Shown here piece by piece: positions 46,044 to 55,126 of a stretch of DNA of 64,000 bases; within the stretch, counting starts at the first letter, position 1; each line of letters starts with the position of its first letter. The position numbers and the translations under genes are program-made. The notes beneath the pieces are model-generated. The model was not told the origin of the DNA. It saw only the letters and a list, made by a program, of their open reading frames with translations, and did no database searches. The DNA is taken from assembly GCF_000166275.1 (NCBI RefSeq), contig NZ_CM001023.1, positions 2,297,001 through 2,361,000 on the forward strand, written 5' to 3'. The DNA is from Algoriphagus machipongonensis (GTDB lineage Bacteria; Bacteroidota; Bacteroidia; Cytophagales; Cyclobacteriaceae).

Positions 46044-47066
46044 ATGGCCTCAGGAATTAGTCTGAAAGAATTAGCAGCTCAACTTAATTTAGCGCCTTCA
46101 ACAGTATCGAGGGCTTTAAATGATAGCTATGAAATAAGCGATAAGACAAAGGAGAAAGTGTTGAAAATGGCTGAAAAGTTAAATTATCAACCCAATCCTT
46201 TTGCGCGAAGTCTCAGGGAAAATAAGAGTAATGCTATCGCTGTTATAATGCCTGAGCGGATCAATGCTTTTTTCGCTCATTTTATAGATGGTCTTGAGTC
46301 TATTACACAGGACCATGGGTATCATTTATTAGTTTATAGCACACATGAGGACTTGGAGAAAGAAAAGAAAATTGTCAACCTACTTCTCAATGGTAGAGCG
46401 GACGCAGTCATCATGTCTGTTTCAAGTCAAACGAGTGATATTTCCCATTTGAAAATGCTTCATGAAAGGGGGCTTCCTATATTATTTTTTGATAGAGTGT
46501 GTAGTGAAATTCCTACGACGAAATATATCACGAATGATTATCAAGTCTCATATGAAGCAACCAAGCATTTAATCCAACAAGGTTGTAAAAAACCTGCATT
46601 TTTAATGTTGTCTGAAGGGATTTCTATCACTAAAGAAAGGCATAGGGGGTTTTTAGCTGCATTAAAAGAAGCAGGTATCTCAACAGAGCCACATTTAAAC
46701 AAGGTTTGTTTTCAAGATGAATCTGAGAATGTTAAAGTAATTGAAGAGCTTTTATCATCAGAAGCACCGCCTGATGGGATTTTAGCTTCTGTTGAAAAAT
46801 TAGCCATTGCTAGTTATATGGCTGCTAAAAATCTAGAACTGAAAATCCCAAAGGATTTGAAAGTGATTAGTTTCTCTAACATGAGAATTGCAGGGCTATT
46901 AAACCCGTCACTATCCACGATTTCCCAGCCAGCTTTTGAAATGGGAGAGGAGTGTGGCCGGCTTTTGATGAAGAAATTAACAAGGCCTAAACAACCTGAT
47001 TTCCCGGATGAGTTAGTGGTTTTACCCTCAAAGCTTACGATAAGAGCTTCTACGATGGTGGAGTAA
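46044..47066 (+). CDS. LacI-family transcriptional regulator
   Basis: 340 residues. N-terminal helix-turn-helix ISLKELAAQLNLAPSTVSRA (5-24) followed by the hinge helix (NYQPNPFARSLRENKS), then a periplasmic-binding-protein-like effector domain starting AIAVIMPERINAFFAH. It is divergent from uxaC and separated by a palindromic operator, so a hexuronate-responsive repressor is the natural guess; similar operators upstream of susC and the DUF1080 gene suggest a wider regulon, though other LacI proteins could use those. Ends at a strong palindromic terminator. Confidence 0.93.
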   Translation: MASGISLKELAAQLNLAPSTVSRALNDSYEISDKTKEKVLKMAEKLNYQPNPFARSLRENKSNAIAVIMPERINAFFAHFIDGLESITQDHGYHLLVYSTHEDLEKEKKIVNLLLNGRADAVIMSVSSQTSDISHLKMLHERGLPILFFDRVCSEIPTTKYITNDYQVSYEATKHLIQQGCKKPAFLMLSEGISITKERHRGFLAALKEAGISTEPHLNKVCFQDESENVKVIEELLSSEAPPDGILASVEKLAIASYMAAKNLELKIPKDLKVISFSNMRIAGLLNPSLSTISQPAFEMGEECGRLLMKKLTRPKQPDFPDELVVLPSKLTIRASTMVE

Positions 47067-47083
47067 CCATTTATTAAAATAAA

Positions 47084-47117
47084 AAAAGCTGTTCCGAAAA
47101 TTTTCGGAACAGCTTTT
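47084..47117. terminator. bidirectional terminator between the regulator and susD
   Basis: AAAAGCTGTTCCGAAAA is exactly reverse-complementary to the following TTTTCGGAACAGCTTTT, centre 47100/47101. Confidence 0.85.
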
Positions 47118-47137
47118 CTGTTTATGTGGCTATTTAA

Positions 47138-48808
47138 TTAATAGCCTGGATTCTGAGGGAATGCGCTAGCATTTCCTTCTGCCCGGTCAATTTGATTTTG
47201 AGGGATTGGTCTCAATGTATGGAAATCCTGAATGTTAGGCGCTCCTTGAGGATTATAGAGTTTCACTCTTTCCACTAAGATTCCCCATCTTTTCAGATCC
47301 AACCAGCGTGTCTGTTCCCCGATCAATTCTCTAGCTCTTTCTTCAGTAATCAACTCAAAAGTTACATCTGATGCTGAGATTTCCATTTCCGCTTCTTTTC
47401 CAGGGAAGGCAGCTCTTCTTCTTACCATGTTAAGGTTTTCCGCAGCTAGATCCATTTTTCCTTGACGGAATTGAGATTCTGCAAGTAAAAGATAAGTGTC
47501 AGCTAATCTCATTGCGATGTAGTCTCTACCACCTTCAAATTGTGTACGGTCAGCTCTTCCTGGATCCATATGCTTTCTTAAAGCTGGAAACAAGCGCTCT
47601 GTATAAAGCTCAGGCGTCAAGACCTGATAAGGATATTGGGCTCTTTCTGCTTCTGACATATTATACCCTGGTAACCACATGGTGGTATCGCCTTGAGCGA
47701 AAGTCACTGTCTCTTTTGACTTGTCAAAAGTGGTATTATAAGTCCCTGGTCTATTGGATAAGAAGGCATCACGATATGACTTTTTGTATCTTGAGTCATT
47801 CTCTCTTTCTGCAAAAATCACGTCTAAAGTATAATTAGTCGGTCTATACCTCTTAAATGGTCTACCGTTTTCCGTATCTCTAATCATTCCTGGCTGCACA
47901 TCATACTCCATTAAGAAGAATACGTGCGCGTTATTACCGCCACCATTGGTCAACGGATCTCTAGTGTATTGAACAGAATAAATTACTTCATCATTGATTT
48001 CATTTCCAAATGCATAAACATCCGCAAAATCGGGAAGTAAGATTAAGCCATAATTATCAATGACACTTTGTAATAATGGCTCAGCATTAGCAAAATCAGA
48101 ACTTTCAGCAGCTTCTGATGTGCCTTTAGTTAAATATACTCTGCCTAATAAATGTTCAGCTGCTGGTCTGGTAGCACGTCCGTAATCTGAAGATTTTGCC
48201 TTCGCTTCCAAGTTTGGAATAGCTTCTTGCAAATCCTGAATAATTGCTGAATACACTGTAGCTACCGTTGCTCTGGTTACTTCTTTTGTAGGAACCTCTG
48301 TTTCAGAAAGCTGCAAATCAACTCCGCCAAACAACTGAACTAAAATAAAGTAATGATGTGCTCTGATAAACTTCGCTTCTGCAATCCTTTGTTTGAGAAC
48401 ATCTTCAGAAACTCCAGTCACATTTACTGATCTATCGATTACTGCGTTACAGGTATTGATTCCTCGGTAAAACTCATCCCATAACTCACGCACATGACCA
48501 TTTTGAGAGTCAAATTGATTGGTGTAGGTATTCATGAATTTCCAGCCACCATCTGCTCCATTGGTATAAATGTCCGTACCGAATATGGTGAAATTATTGC
48601 CTCTTTCAGTTCCGTACCAAGCTCTCATCGTGCTATAAGCAGCGTTGATTCCATCATTAAGTCCTTTTGGTGTATTTAAGTAATCGTTACCGATTTGGGA
48701 AACGACATCTTCTTCCAGAAATCCATCACAGGAAATCATAGTAGAAAATCCTATTACCAGGGCTGTTGCTTTCGCCCATTTATTCATTTTTATAGCTAAA
48801 TTTTTCAT
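47138..48808 (-). CDS. SusD/RagB-type nutrient-binding lipoprotein
   Basis: 556 residues. Lipoprotein signal with lipobox near FSTMISCDGF (Cys about 28 from the first Met; a start at Met8 also leaves a good signal). Helical TPR-like architecture with the typical N-terminal GLNDGINAAYSTMRAWYG, the middle RLADTYLLLAESQFRQGK, and C-terminal blocks LITEERARELIGEQTRWLD and LKRWGILVERV. SusD proteins cap the TonB-dependent SusC channel on the cell surface. Directly downstream of SusC (6 bp), as usual. Substrate unknown; uronate-containing glycan is plausible from context only. Confidence 0.95.
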   Translation of the reverse strand: MKNLAIKMNKWAKATALVIGFSTMISCDGFLEEDVVSQIGNDYLNTPKGLNDGINAAYSTMRAWYGTERGNNFTIFGTDIYTNGADGGWKFMNTYTNQFDSQNGHVRELWDEFYRGINTCNAVIDRSVNVTGVSEDVLKQRIAEAKFIRAHHYFILVQLFGGVDLQLSETEVPTKEVTRATVATVYSAIIQDLQEAIPNLEAKAKSSDYGRATRPAAEHLLGRVYLTKGTSEAAESSDFANAEPLLQSVIDNYGLILLPDFADVYAFGNEINDEVIYSVQYTRDPLTNGGGNNAHVFFLMEYDVQPGMIRDTENGRPFKRYRPTNYTLDVIFAERENDSRYKKSYRDAFLSNRPGTYNTTFDKSKETVTFAQGDTTMWLPGYNMSEAERAQYPYQVLTPELYTERLFPALRKHMDPGRADRTQFEGGRDYIAMRLADTYLLLAESQFRQGKMDLAAENLNMVRRRAAFPGKEAEMEISASDVTFELITEERARELIGEQTRWLDLKRWGILVERVKLYNPQGAPNIQDFHTLRPIPQNQIDRAEGNASAFPQNPGY

Positions 48809-48814
48809 TTCTAT

Positions 48815-51800
48815 TTAGAATTTTGCATTAATACCAAATGTAAAAGAAGTGACTGCAGGAGAGACGTTTGCATTTACTGCTCCGCCACCAACTCCTTGCT
48901 CCCCATCTATAAACACTTCAGGGTCAATTCCTTTGTGCTCAGATCTGTAGTTTGCAAAAATGAAAGGTTGCTGAATACTTGTGTATAATCTTAGGCTGGT
49001 GAAACCAATTTTATTGATTACCTCAGGCGCGAAATTGTAGCCGAAATTGATGTTTCTTACTTTAATAAAAGTACCATCAAAGTATTCCATAGAGCTTGCG
49101 TATTTAGCTCTTTCCTGATTCACATTTGGCCTTGGGTAATCATTAGTCGGATTATTAGGAGTCCAATAGTTAACGTCTAGGTTGTTGTATCTACCTGCTA
49201 GCGTATTGTTTCCAGTATGGAATTGAGACCTGATCATTGAACCAAACCTTCCAAATAAGAAGAAGGATAGGTCAAAACCTTTGTAAGAAAATCTATTTGT
49301 AAAGCCTAAAGCAAAATCAGGAACTGCAGATCCAAGGAATTGTCTATCATCTGAGTTAATTACTCCATCATTGTTTAGGTCTTCTATTTTGATTTCTCCA
49401 GGTACACTACCATAAGAAGTAGCTTCATCTAATTCGTCCAATTGCCAGATTCCAATCTTTTTCAAATCATAGAATATTGTCAATGGTTGACCGATAAATC
49501 TACCTGCAGAGATGTCGTCACCATTTGGAAGTGAAATGATCTCTTCTTTGTTTTTTGTGAAAATCAGATCCGAAGTCCAAGTGAAATCACCTTTTTCTAT
49601 GTTAAGCGTAGAAAGGGTCAATTCGATACCTCTGTTTTGAGTCTCTCCAATGTTAGTGGTGAATCCACCAAATCCAATGGAATTAGGAAGTGGTTGAGGA
49701 GCTAATAAATCAGATGTATTTGTGATATAATATTCTAAAGAACCAAATACTCTATTTTGCCATAAAGCAAAATCTAAGCCCACATTGAAAGTTGTAGAAG
49801 TTTCCCATCTTAAATCTGGGTTACCAATCGTACTTGGTCTATAACCGTAGGCTGGAGAATTGTCAAATGCATAGGAAGTTCTTCCTAAAAGCGCCTGAGT
49901 TTGGTATGGGTTGATTGCTTGGTTACCAATTGATCCATAAGAAACTCTAAATTTCAATTGATCAACATTCGTTGAATTTTGCATGAAGCCTTCGGAATGA
50001 ATATTCCATCCTAATGCTACTGAAGGGAAGTAACCAAATCGATTATTTTCACCAAACCTTGAACTACCATCCGCTCTCAATGTAGCTGTTAACAAGAATT
50101 TGTTTTTGTAATCATAGTTAACTCTACCCATGAATGACATCAATGCCCATTCTCTCAAATTAGTATTTGCTCCTGTAATTTGAGAGGCATCCCCTAAACG
50201 GTGATAAAATTGAGATTCTGCTGGAATACCTAAAACACTAACTGTAGTCTGTTCATATCTATCTTTCTGGATAGACTGCAATGCTGTAATGTTCAGATTA
50301 TGCTTTTCATTGAAAGACTTATTGAAAGTCAGGATATTTTCCAGAGTATAATTAAAGGTGAATTCATCATTTACACTACCAGTGGCATCACCACCACGTC
50401 TTGCGTTCGTTTGAGAACCTGTAAACCTACCATTTCTACTAATGGTGATATCAGGACCAAAAACCAATCTATAGGTTAAGCCGGGTATAATCTCATAATT
50501 GGCAAAAATACTATTGAAAATCCTGTAGTTTTTGGTCAGATCTTCCTGCGCTCCTTCAACAATTTCCGCAAACGGGTTGGTTCTTAATCCATCAGAAGTA
50601 GGTAGGAAGATTAAGTTTCCATCCTCATCGTAGGGCTTTCCAAGTGGATTTTCTGCAAGGGCTCCTCCGAGCGGATTGAAATTTTCTCCATTTCTTTCAC
50701 TGAATGAAACCAAGGTAGAGGTGCCGAATTTTATTTTCTTATTAATCTGATGATCAATATTAGCTCTGAAAGTATATCGAGTATAATCTTGGTTTTTGAT
50801 AACACCTTTATCATTAAAGTAGTTAGCAGAAACAAAGAAAGTAGTTTTTTCTGAACCACCACTTACACTTACCTGATGACTTTGAATAGCTCCTTTTCTT
50901 AAAAGTCCTCCGACATAATCAGTGCTTCTTCCCTGTGCAATACCCTCAAGCTCAACTGGTTCAAATAGTGATTCATCTGCTGCAGGTGTAGCTGGTCCAT
51001 CTGGATATTCCCCACTTGTTCTACGAGATTCTCTTTTATATTCGGCAAACTCAGGTCCGTTGAAAACATCAATCTTTCCAAGCTCTTGATTCACTCCATA
51101 ATAAGAGTCCACAGAAACGATTGTTTTTCCTCTAGTACCTCTTTTTGTGGTAATTAATACTACACCGTTTGATCCTCTAGAACCATAAATAGCTGTAGCT
51201 GATGCATCCTTTAGAACTTCCATAGAAGTAATATCCTGTGGGTTGATGTCATTTAATCCACCGACAACAGGAATTCCATCAATTACATAAAGTGGTTCGT
51301 TGGAAGCGTTGAAAGACCTTCTACCTCTAATTCTAACCTGTGGTGCAGAACCCGGTTTAGATCCAGGTTGAGTAACATCCACACCAGCTGCTCTACCTTG
51401 TAAAGCTTGTCTGGCATCTGTGATAGGTAATTCCTGAATTTCCTTTGAGCCAACTGATGAAATAGCTCCAGTCAATTGACTTTTTTTGGCAGTACCATAT
51501 CCTACCACGACTACTTCATCCAATTCTGAAAGATCTGGGTTTAGTGTAACGTCGATTACACTTCTACTTCCAACAGATTCTTCTAATGGAGTATATCCTA
51601 TAAAGGAAAATACCAAAGTTTCGGTTGAGGAAGCATTAATAGAGTAATTTCCATCCAGATCAGTGGTTGTTCCTCTAGTGGTGCCTTTGACTAATATAGT
51701 CACTCCTGGAAGGGGGAAGCCTGACTCATCATTGACAGTTCCCGTTACTTGTGAATCTTGTGCAAAAGTGGGTGAGACTCCACTTAAGAGCAAAAGAAGT

Positions 51801-51832
51801 ACACATAAATACGTGTAAATTTTGGGTTTCAT
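48815..51832 (-). CDS. SusC/RagA TonB-linked outer-membrane transporter
   Basis: 1005 residues from the ATG at 51830-51832, chosen because the signal peptide (KIYTYLCVLLLLLSGVSPTF) begins there; the frame is open 45 codons further. Order: signal peptide; carboxypeptidase-regulatory-like domain (VTGTVNDESGFPLPGVTILV, residues about 28-105); plug with LDEVVVVGYGTAKKSQLTGA and VRIRGRRSFNASNEPLYVID; then the beta-barrel, ending in a terminal aromatic-type strand (TFGINAKF). Imports oligosaccharide bound by SusD. No ECF-sigma/anti-sigma pair is nearby, but a perfect 16-bp LacI-type operator lies 153 bp before the start. Confidence 0.96.
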   Translation of the reverse strand: MKPKIYTYLCVLLLLLSGVSPTFAQDSQVTGTVNDESGFPLPGVTILVKGTTRGTTTDLDGNYSINASSTETLVFSFIGYTPLEESVGSRSVIDVTLNPDLSELDEVVVVGYGTAKKSQLTGAISSVGSKEIQELPITDARQALQGRAAGVDVTQPGSKPGSAPQVRIRGRRSFNASNEPLYVIDGIPVVGGLNDINPQDITSMEVLKDASATAIYGSRGSNGVVLITTKRGTRGKTIVSVDSYYGVNQELGKIDVFNGPEFAEYKRESRRTSGEYPDGPATPAADESLFEPVELEGIAQGRSTDYVGGLLRKGAIQSHQVSVSGGSEKTTFFVSANYFNDKGVIKNQDYTRYTFRANIDHQINKKIKFGTSTLVSFSERNGENFNPLGGALAENPLGKPYDEDGNLIFLPTSDGLRTNPFAEIVEGAQEDLTKNYRIFNSIFANYEIIPGLTYRLVFGPDITISRNGRFTGSQTNARRGGDATGSVNDEFTFNYTLENILTFNKSFNEKHNLNITALQSIQKDRYEQTTVSVLGIPAESQFYHRLGDASQITGANTNLREWALMSFMGRVNYDYKNKFLLTATLRADGSSRFGENNRFGYFPSVALGWNIHSEGFMQNSTNVDQLKFRVSYGSIGNQAINPYQTQALLGRTSYAFDNSPAYGYRPSTIGNPDLRWETSTTFNVGLDFALWQNRVFGSLEYYITNTSDLLAPQPLPNSIGFGGFTTNIGETQNRGIELTLSTLNIEKGDFTWTSDLIFTKNKEEIISLPNGDDISAGRFIGQPLTIFYDLKKIGIWQLDELDEATSYGSVPGEIKIEDLNNDGVINSDDRQFLGSAVPDFALGFTNRFSYKGFDLSFFLFGRFGSMIRSQFHTGNNTLAGRYNNLDVNYWTPNNPTNDYPRPNVNQERAKYASSMEYFDGTFIKVRNINFGYNFAPEVINKIGFTSLRLYTSIQQPFIFANYRSEHKGIDPEVFIDGEQGVGGGAVNANVSPAVTSFTFGINAKF

Positions 51833-51984
51833 AATTTTTGAGGTTTGTGTTATAAAAATTGTTGTTTGTCTTGCCGCCCATCTTTTATGAGTGGTAAATA
51901 GGTTAGAAATACGATCATTATCTGTGATAATTTGATATAATCTGTTCAAATTAAATAGTATATCCATAGGAACTAAAATTTTTT

Positions 51985-52000
51985 ACGCAATCGATTGCGT
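51985..52000. promoter_or_regulatory. LacI-type operator upstream of susC
   Basis: ACGCAATCGATTGCGT, perfect 16-bp palindrome, with TTT and AAA at symmetric flanking positions. 153 bp upstream of the susC start; a weak -7-like element (TATTTTG, minus strand) lies just beside it, which would let a bound repressor block transcription. Confidence 0.72.
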
Positions 52001-52154
52001 CAAAATATTATATTGGAAATAAAACCCAGTGTAATTGAATATACTTTATTTAAAAGTTTAGGTTTTTGATTTTTTTTCAAAAAAATGGCGAAAAATAATG
52101 TAATTTTTCAGTGGAGTACTTAATTAAAAAAATCATTTAACTCCCATAAATTCT

Positions 52155-52192
52155 AAAAAAAAATACCTGTTACGTTTTAGATAACAGGTATT
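52155..52192 (-). terminator. terminator of the DUF1080-Gfo/Idh operon
   Basis: Minus strand AATACCTGTTA, loop, TAACAGGTATT followed by a long T-run. Confidence 0.85.
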
Positions 52193-52211
52193 CTATTTAG
52201 TTCTAAATATA

Positions 52212-53558
52212 TTACAAGGAAGGAGGTTCCCAGCCTTTTTCATATTCTCTAGCCCAAAGTGCTTTTGCCTTAGTGGAGTTTTGTATATGTCCATTTTTGG
52301 GGTCGCAAACTAATGACTCTCCTGTTCTATAAGAGATGTTTGCCAAGTGACAAAGTAAAGTACTTACTGCACCTTCTTCTATAGTTGAGTTTTGTTCCTC
52401 ATTTCCTCGGATAGCTTCAAAGAAATTAGAAACGTGGATCGTACTCATATCACCGCCTCCACCAAGCTGAGTTCCGCCTTCATTATTGGATGCAAGGTTC
52501 TCTTTGATAAGTTTACCTGATCTGTCAAAATGTTTATAGCCACCTCTATTTACAAAAACAGACCCTTCAGAGCCGTAGATGACTGTTCCACGATCGCTTC
52601 CATAAGTACTGTATCCATTTCGACTTTTTCCATCCCACTGAATCACGGAACCATTTTCAAATTGATAGGTTGATTCCAGTGTGTCATACATGGTCCATCC
52701 ATCATCTTCGAAATGAAATTTACCTCCCACAGTTGAGACTTTTACTGGATAATCTACTTGTAGTGCCCACCTGGCTACATCCAATTCATGGGTCGCATTA
52801 TTACCTGTTTCGGCAGTACCATAATCCCATCCGTACCAATGCCAATTATAATCCCATGTGTTGTCTGTATATTCTCTTCTTGGTGCAGGACCTTGAAATA
52901 ATTCCCAATCAAGTCCTTCTGGTGGTGCAGCTGGTGTAGGATTTACCACTCTTCCTCTGGCATTGCTGTAAAAAGCTTTTGCCATATTGACCTTTCCAAT
53001 GGCTCCTCCATGGATAGCTTTGATGATTTCAATACTTTCAGGAGCTGAGCGCTGCTGATTACCCATTTGGATGATATTGCCATATTTCTTTTGAATGGCG
53101 ATTAATATTTCACCTTCCTTAGGGTTATGGCTACATGGTTTCTCTACATAAACGTGTTTACCTCTTTCGGAAGCTAGCCAAGTTCCAGGAGCATGCCAGT
53201 GATCTGGAGTGGCATTGATTAATACATCTACCTCTTTATCCTCCAGTACTTTCATAATATTCCCTTCCAATTTAGGTTTGTAATCAATCCTTTTGGAAAA
53301 GTTATTGGCAGCTCTTGTCATTTGTGACTCCATGACATCGCAGAGGTACATTAAATTTACATTGTTTTTGGCAAGGCTTATAGGCTCGTAATAAGCACCA
53401 AGTCTTCTGCCTAATCCTGCAATCGCAACATTTAATCTTTCATTAGAGCCAAGAATATTTCCGTAACTTTTTGCAGAAAAACCCAGACTTCCCATAGCTG
53501 AGAAGCCTAAAGTGGCAGCAGCTGACTTCTTTATAAATTCCCTTCTGTTTTTCTTCAT
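52212..53558 (-). CDS. Gfo/Idh/MocA family oxidoreductase, Tat-exported
   Basis: 448 residues with a twin-arginine signal (KNRREFIKKSAAATLGFSAM). NAD(P)-binding GLGRRLG follows (IAGLGRRLGAYYEP, about 45-58), then HVYVEKPCSHNPKEGE with the family EKP motif, and the C-terminal sugar-binding domain (GWDYGTAETGNNATHELDVA). Tat export fits a protein folded around its nucleotide cofactor. Such envelope Gfo/Idh enzymes oxidise sugars at C3 in the recently described 3-keto route of glycoside cleavage. It follows the DUF1080 gene by 13 bp, in the same operon. Confidence 0.9.
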   Translation of the reverse strand: MKKNRREFIKKSAAATLGFSAMGSLGFSAKSYGNILGSNERLNVAIAGLGRRLGAYYEPISLAKNNVNLMYLCDVMESQMTRAANNFSKRIDYKPKLEGNIMKVLEDKEVDVLINATPDHWHAPGTWLASERGKHVYVEKPCSHNPKEGEILIAIQKKYGNIIQMGNQQRSAPESIEIIKAIHGGAIGKVNMAKAFYSNARGRVVNPTPAAPPEGLDWELFQGPAPRREYTDNTWDYNWHWYGWDYGTAETGNNATHELDVARWALQVDYPVKVSTVGGKFHFEDDGWTMYDTLESTYQFENGSVIQWDGKSRNGYSTYGSDRGTVIYGSEGSVFVNRGGYKHFDRSGKLIKENLASNNEGGTQLGGGGDMSTIHVSNFFEAIRGNEEQNSTIEEGAVSTLLCHLANISYRTGESLVCDPKNGHIQNSTKAKALWAREYEKGWEPPSL

Positions 53559-53571
53559 CGTATTTTGGGCT

Positions 53572-54957
53572 TTATTTAAGTGACTTTAATTTAATGTTTT
53601 TGAAACTAACTCTGTTTCCATGATCCTGTAAAAGGATATGTCCTTGCTCAGCTTCGCCAAAATTCGGCCAGATTTTATACTTGCTATTTGCAACTAGTTC
53701 TCTAAACTCTTCAGATCCACGGTCATATTCCAAAACTTTAAGTCCATTTAGATAATGAGTAACATGATTATTTGGCTCTACTACTACACGGCCTTTGTTC
53801 CATTCTCCAATTGGATTTATAAATCTTCCTTGTTTTTGAGCAGTAATTAGATCATAAAGACTGGAAAGAGTTCTATTTCCTTCTTTTCCCATTTTGGCAT
53901 CAGGATGCTTCTCATCATCTAAAATTTGGTATTCCAAACCAATTGCCGATCCTTTGTTTCCTTCAGATAAAGTCACGAAATACTTTAATCCACTATTAGC
54001 TCCTTCTGTAAGTCTAAATTCAAAGCCTAAATCGAAAGCAGAAAACTCTTCCTTGGTCACGATATCTCCGGCATTGGTAGATTCCCCACCGTCAGATTCA
54101 GCAATTGTCAAAATCCCATCATTGACCGACCAGCCAAAATCAGGAAACTCGTCTTTGTAAGCACCCTTCCATCCTTCAGAGTTTTGGCCATTAAATAGCA
54201 ATTTCCATCCTGTGTTTTTTTCGTAGTCTGTCAATTCATTGAGTCTATTATTCACAACGTAAATAGATGAGCTGAAAGGCTTAGGGTCCAAATTAGTAGT
54301 CTTGATCTTTACATTTTTGAAATAAGTCTTATTGCCTTCGTCCTCTGGATTTCGAATGCTATGTACTTGTAGTCCCACGAATCCTTTGCTATCCATATCA
54401 TCCACCACATAAGCAACTTCTTGTCCATTTAGCCAAGTTTTGATCTCATCTCCAATCACTTCTATTCTATAATGATTAAATTCTCCCATTTTAAAAGCAG
54501 TTTTCGCTGCTGGGTTTAGGTCCAAGGGGTATAACCATCCTCTGCGAGCTTCATCATAAATACCTGCCGACCATGCTCTTTCGCTTGGGTCAGCTTCTAC
54601 CTGATATCCATAAACCAATCCATTTCCATCTCTAGCCGCAGGGTCGAATTGCCCACGGGCCATAATTCCAGAGTTACTTGTAAGGTTTTCTACTTTTAAG
54701 TCTAGCTCTAAAATGTAGTCTCCATATGTTTCTTCAGTAATTAAGAAGGTGTTTGGAGAGCCAGCAACTGCAGAACCTACAATTACTCCATCGACCACTT
54801 CAAAGTTGGCTGTCCCTGCTACAGCTTTCCATCCGCTGAGGTCTTTGCCGTTAAATAGGTCTACCCATCCATCATCGGACTTTTGAGCTCCATTGGAGCA
54901 ACTTATAAACAGTATTCCTGAGAAAAGAAAAAGGAATAATTTCGAAAACATTTTCAT
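53572..54957 (-). CDS. lipoprotein with two DUF1080 (3-keto-glycoside hydrolase-type) domains
   Basis: 461 residues; lipobox LFSGILFISCSNG (Cys20) predicts a membrane-anchored envelope protein. Two tandem concanavalin-type beta-sandwich DUF1080 units: about 28-225 (WVDLFNGKDLSGWKAVAGTA start, TYFKNVKIK end) and 245-460 (WKLLFNGQNSEGWKGAY start, VSFKNIKLKSLK end). DUF1080 proteins include enzymes that cleave 3-keto-glycosides made by partner oxidoreductases, and the next gene encodes such an oxidoreductase. Which of the two domains is catalytic is not clear. A near-palindromic LacI-type operator lies 74 bp before the start. Confidence 0.87.
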   Translation of the reverse strand: MKMFSKLFLFLFSGILFISCSNGAQKSDDGWVDLFNGKDLSGWKAVAGTANFEVVDGVIVGSAVAGSPNTFLITEETYGDYILELDLKVENLTSNSGIMARGQFDPAARDGNGLVYGYQVEADPSERAWSAGIYDEARRGWLYPLDLNPAAKTAFKMGEFNHYRIEVIGDEIKTWLNGQEVAYVVDDMDSKGFVGLQVHSIRNPEDEGNKTYFKNVKIKTTNLDPKPFSSSIYVVNNRLNELTDYEKNTGWKLLFNGQNSEGWKGAYKDEFPDFGWSVNDGILTIAESDGGESTNAGDIVTKEEFSAFDLGFEFRLTEGANSGLKYFVTLSEGNKGSAIGLEYQILDDEKHPDAKMGKEGNRTLSSLYDLITAQKQGRFINPIGEWNKGRVVVEPNNHVTHYLNGLKVLEYDRGSEEFRELVANSKYKIWPNFGEAEQGHILLQDHGNRVSFKNIKLKSLK

Positions 54958-55030
54958 AAAATTGGTTTTTAGTATTAAGTAAAAATCCTGATTTAAGGCT
55001 GTTCACACAACTAGGATTTGATTGAATTTA

Positions 55031-55044
55031 CGCAAACGTTTTCG
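55031..55044. promoter_or_regulatory. LacI-type operator upstream of the DUF1080 operon
   Basis: CGCAAACGTTTTCG: a palindrome with one mismatched pair, resembling the uxaC operator CGAAAACGTTTTCG at 13 of 14 positions. 74 bp before the DUF1080 start codon. Confidence 0.7.
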
Positions 55045-55115
55045 AGTTTAAAGCCTAAAAATCGATGAAAGAGTAATCTAGCATTTGAATGGAAAAAGAA
55101 TCGGTCGAACTTTCT

Positions 55116-55123
55116 TACTTTTG
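55116..55123 (+). promoter_or_regulatory. -7 promoter element of the RNA methyltransferase gene
   Basis: TACTTTTG matches TAnnTTTG exactly and ends only 3 bp before the ATG at 55127, so a leaderless or near-leaderless transcript is predicted. No good TTTG at -33. Confidence 0.4.
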
Positions 55124-55126
55124 CGC

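Larger units (their letters stand above)
51833..52211. other. intergenic region upstream of susC
   Basis: 379 bp, AT-rich, holding the 16-bp operator and the terminator of the upstream operon. The first 135 bp before susC is an open frame in phase with it but has no sign of translation; it is probably leader RNA. Confidence 0.5.

Noticed and set aside
51833..51967. 45-codon N-terminal extension of SusC
   Set aside because: The signal peptide starts at the internal Met (51832) and the extension would place it 45 residues into the protein.
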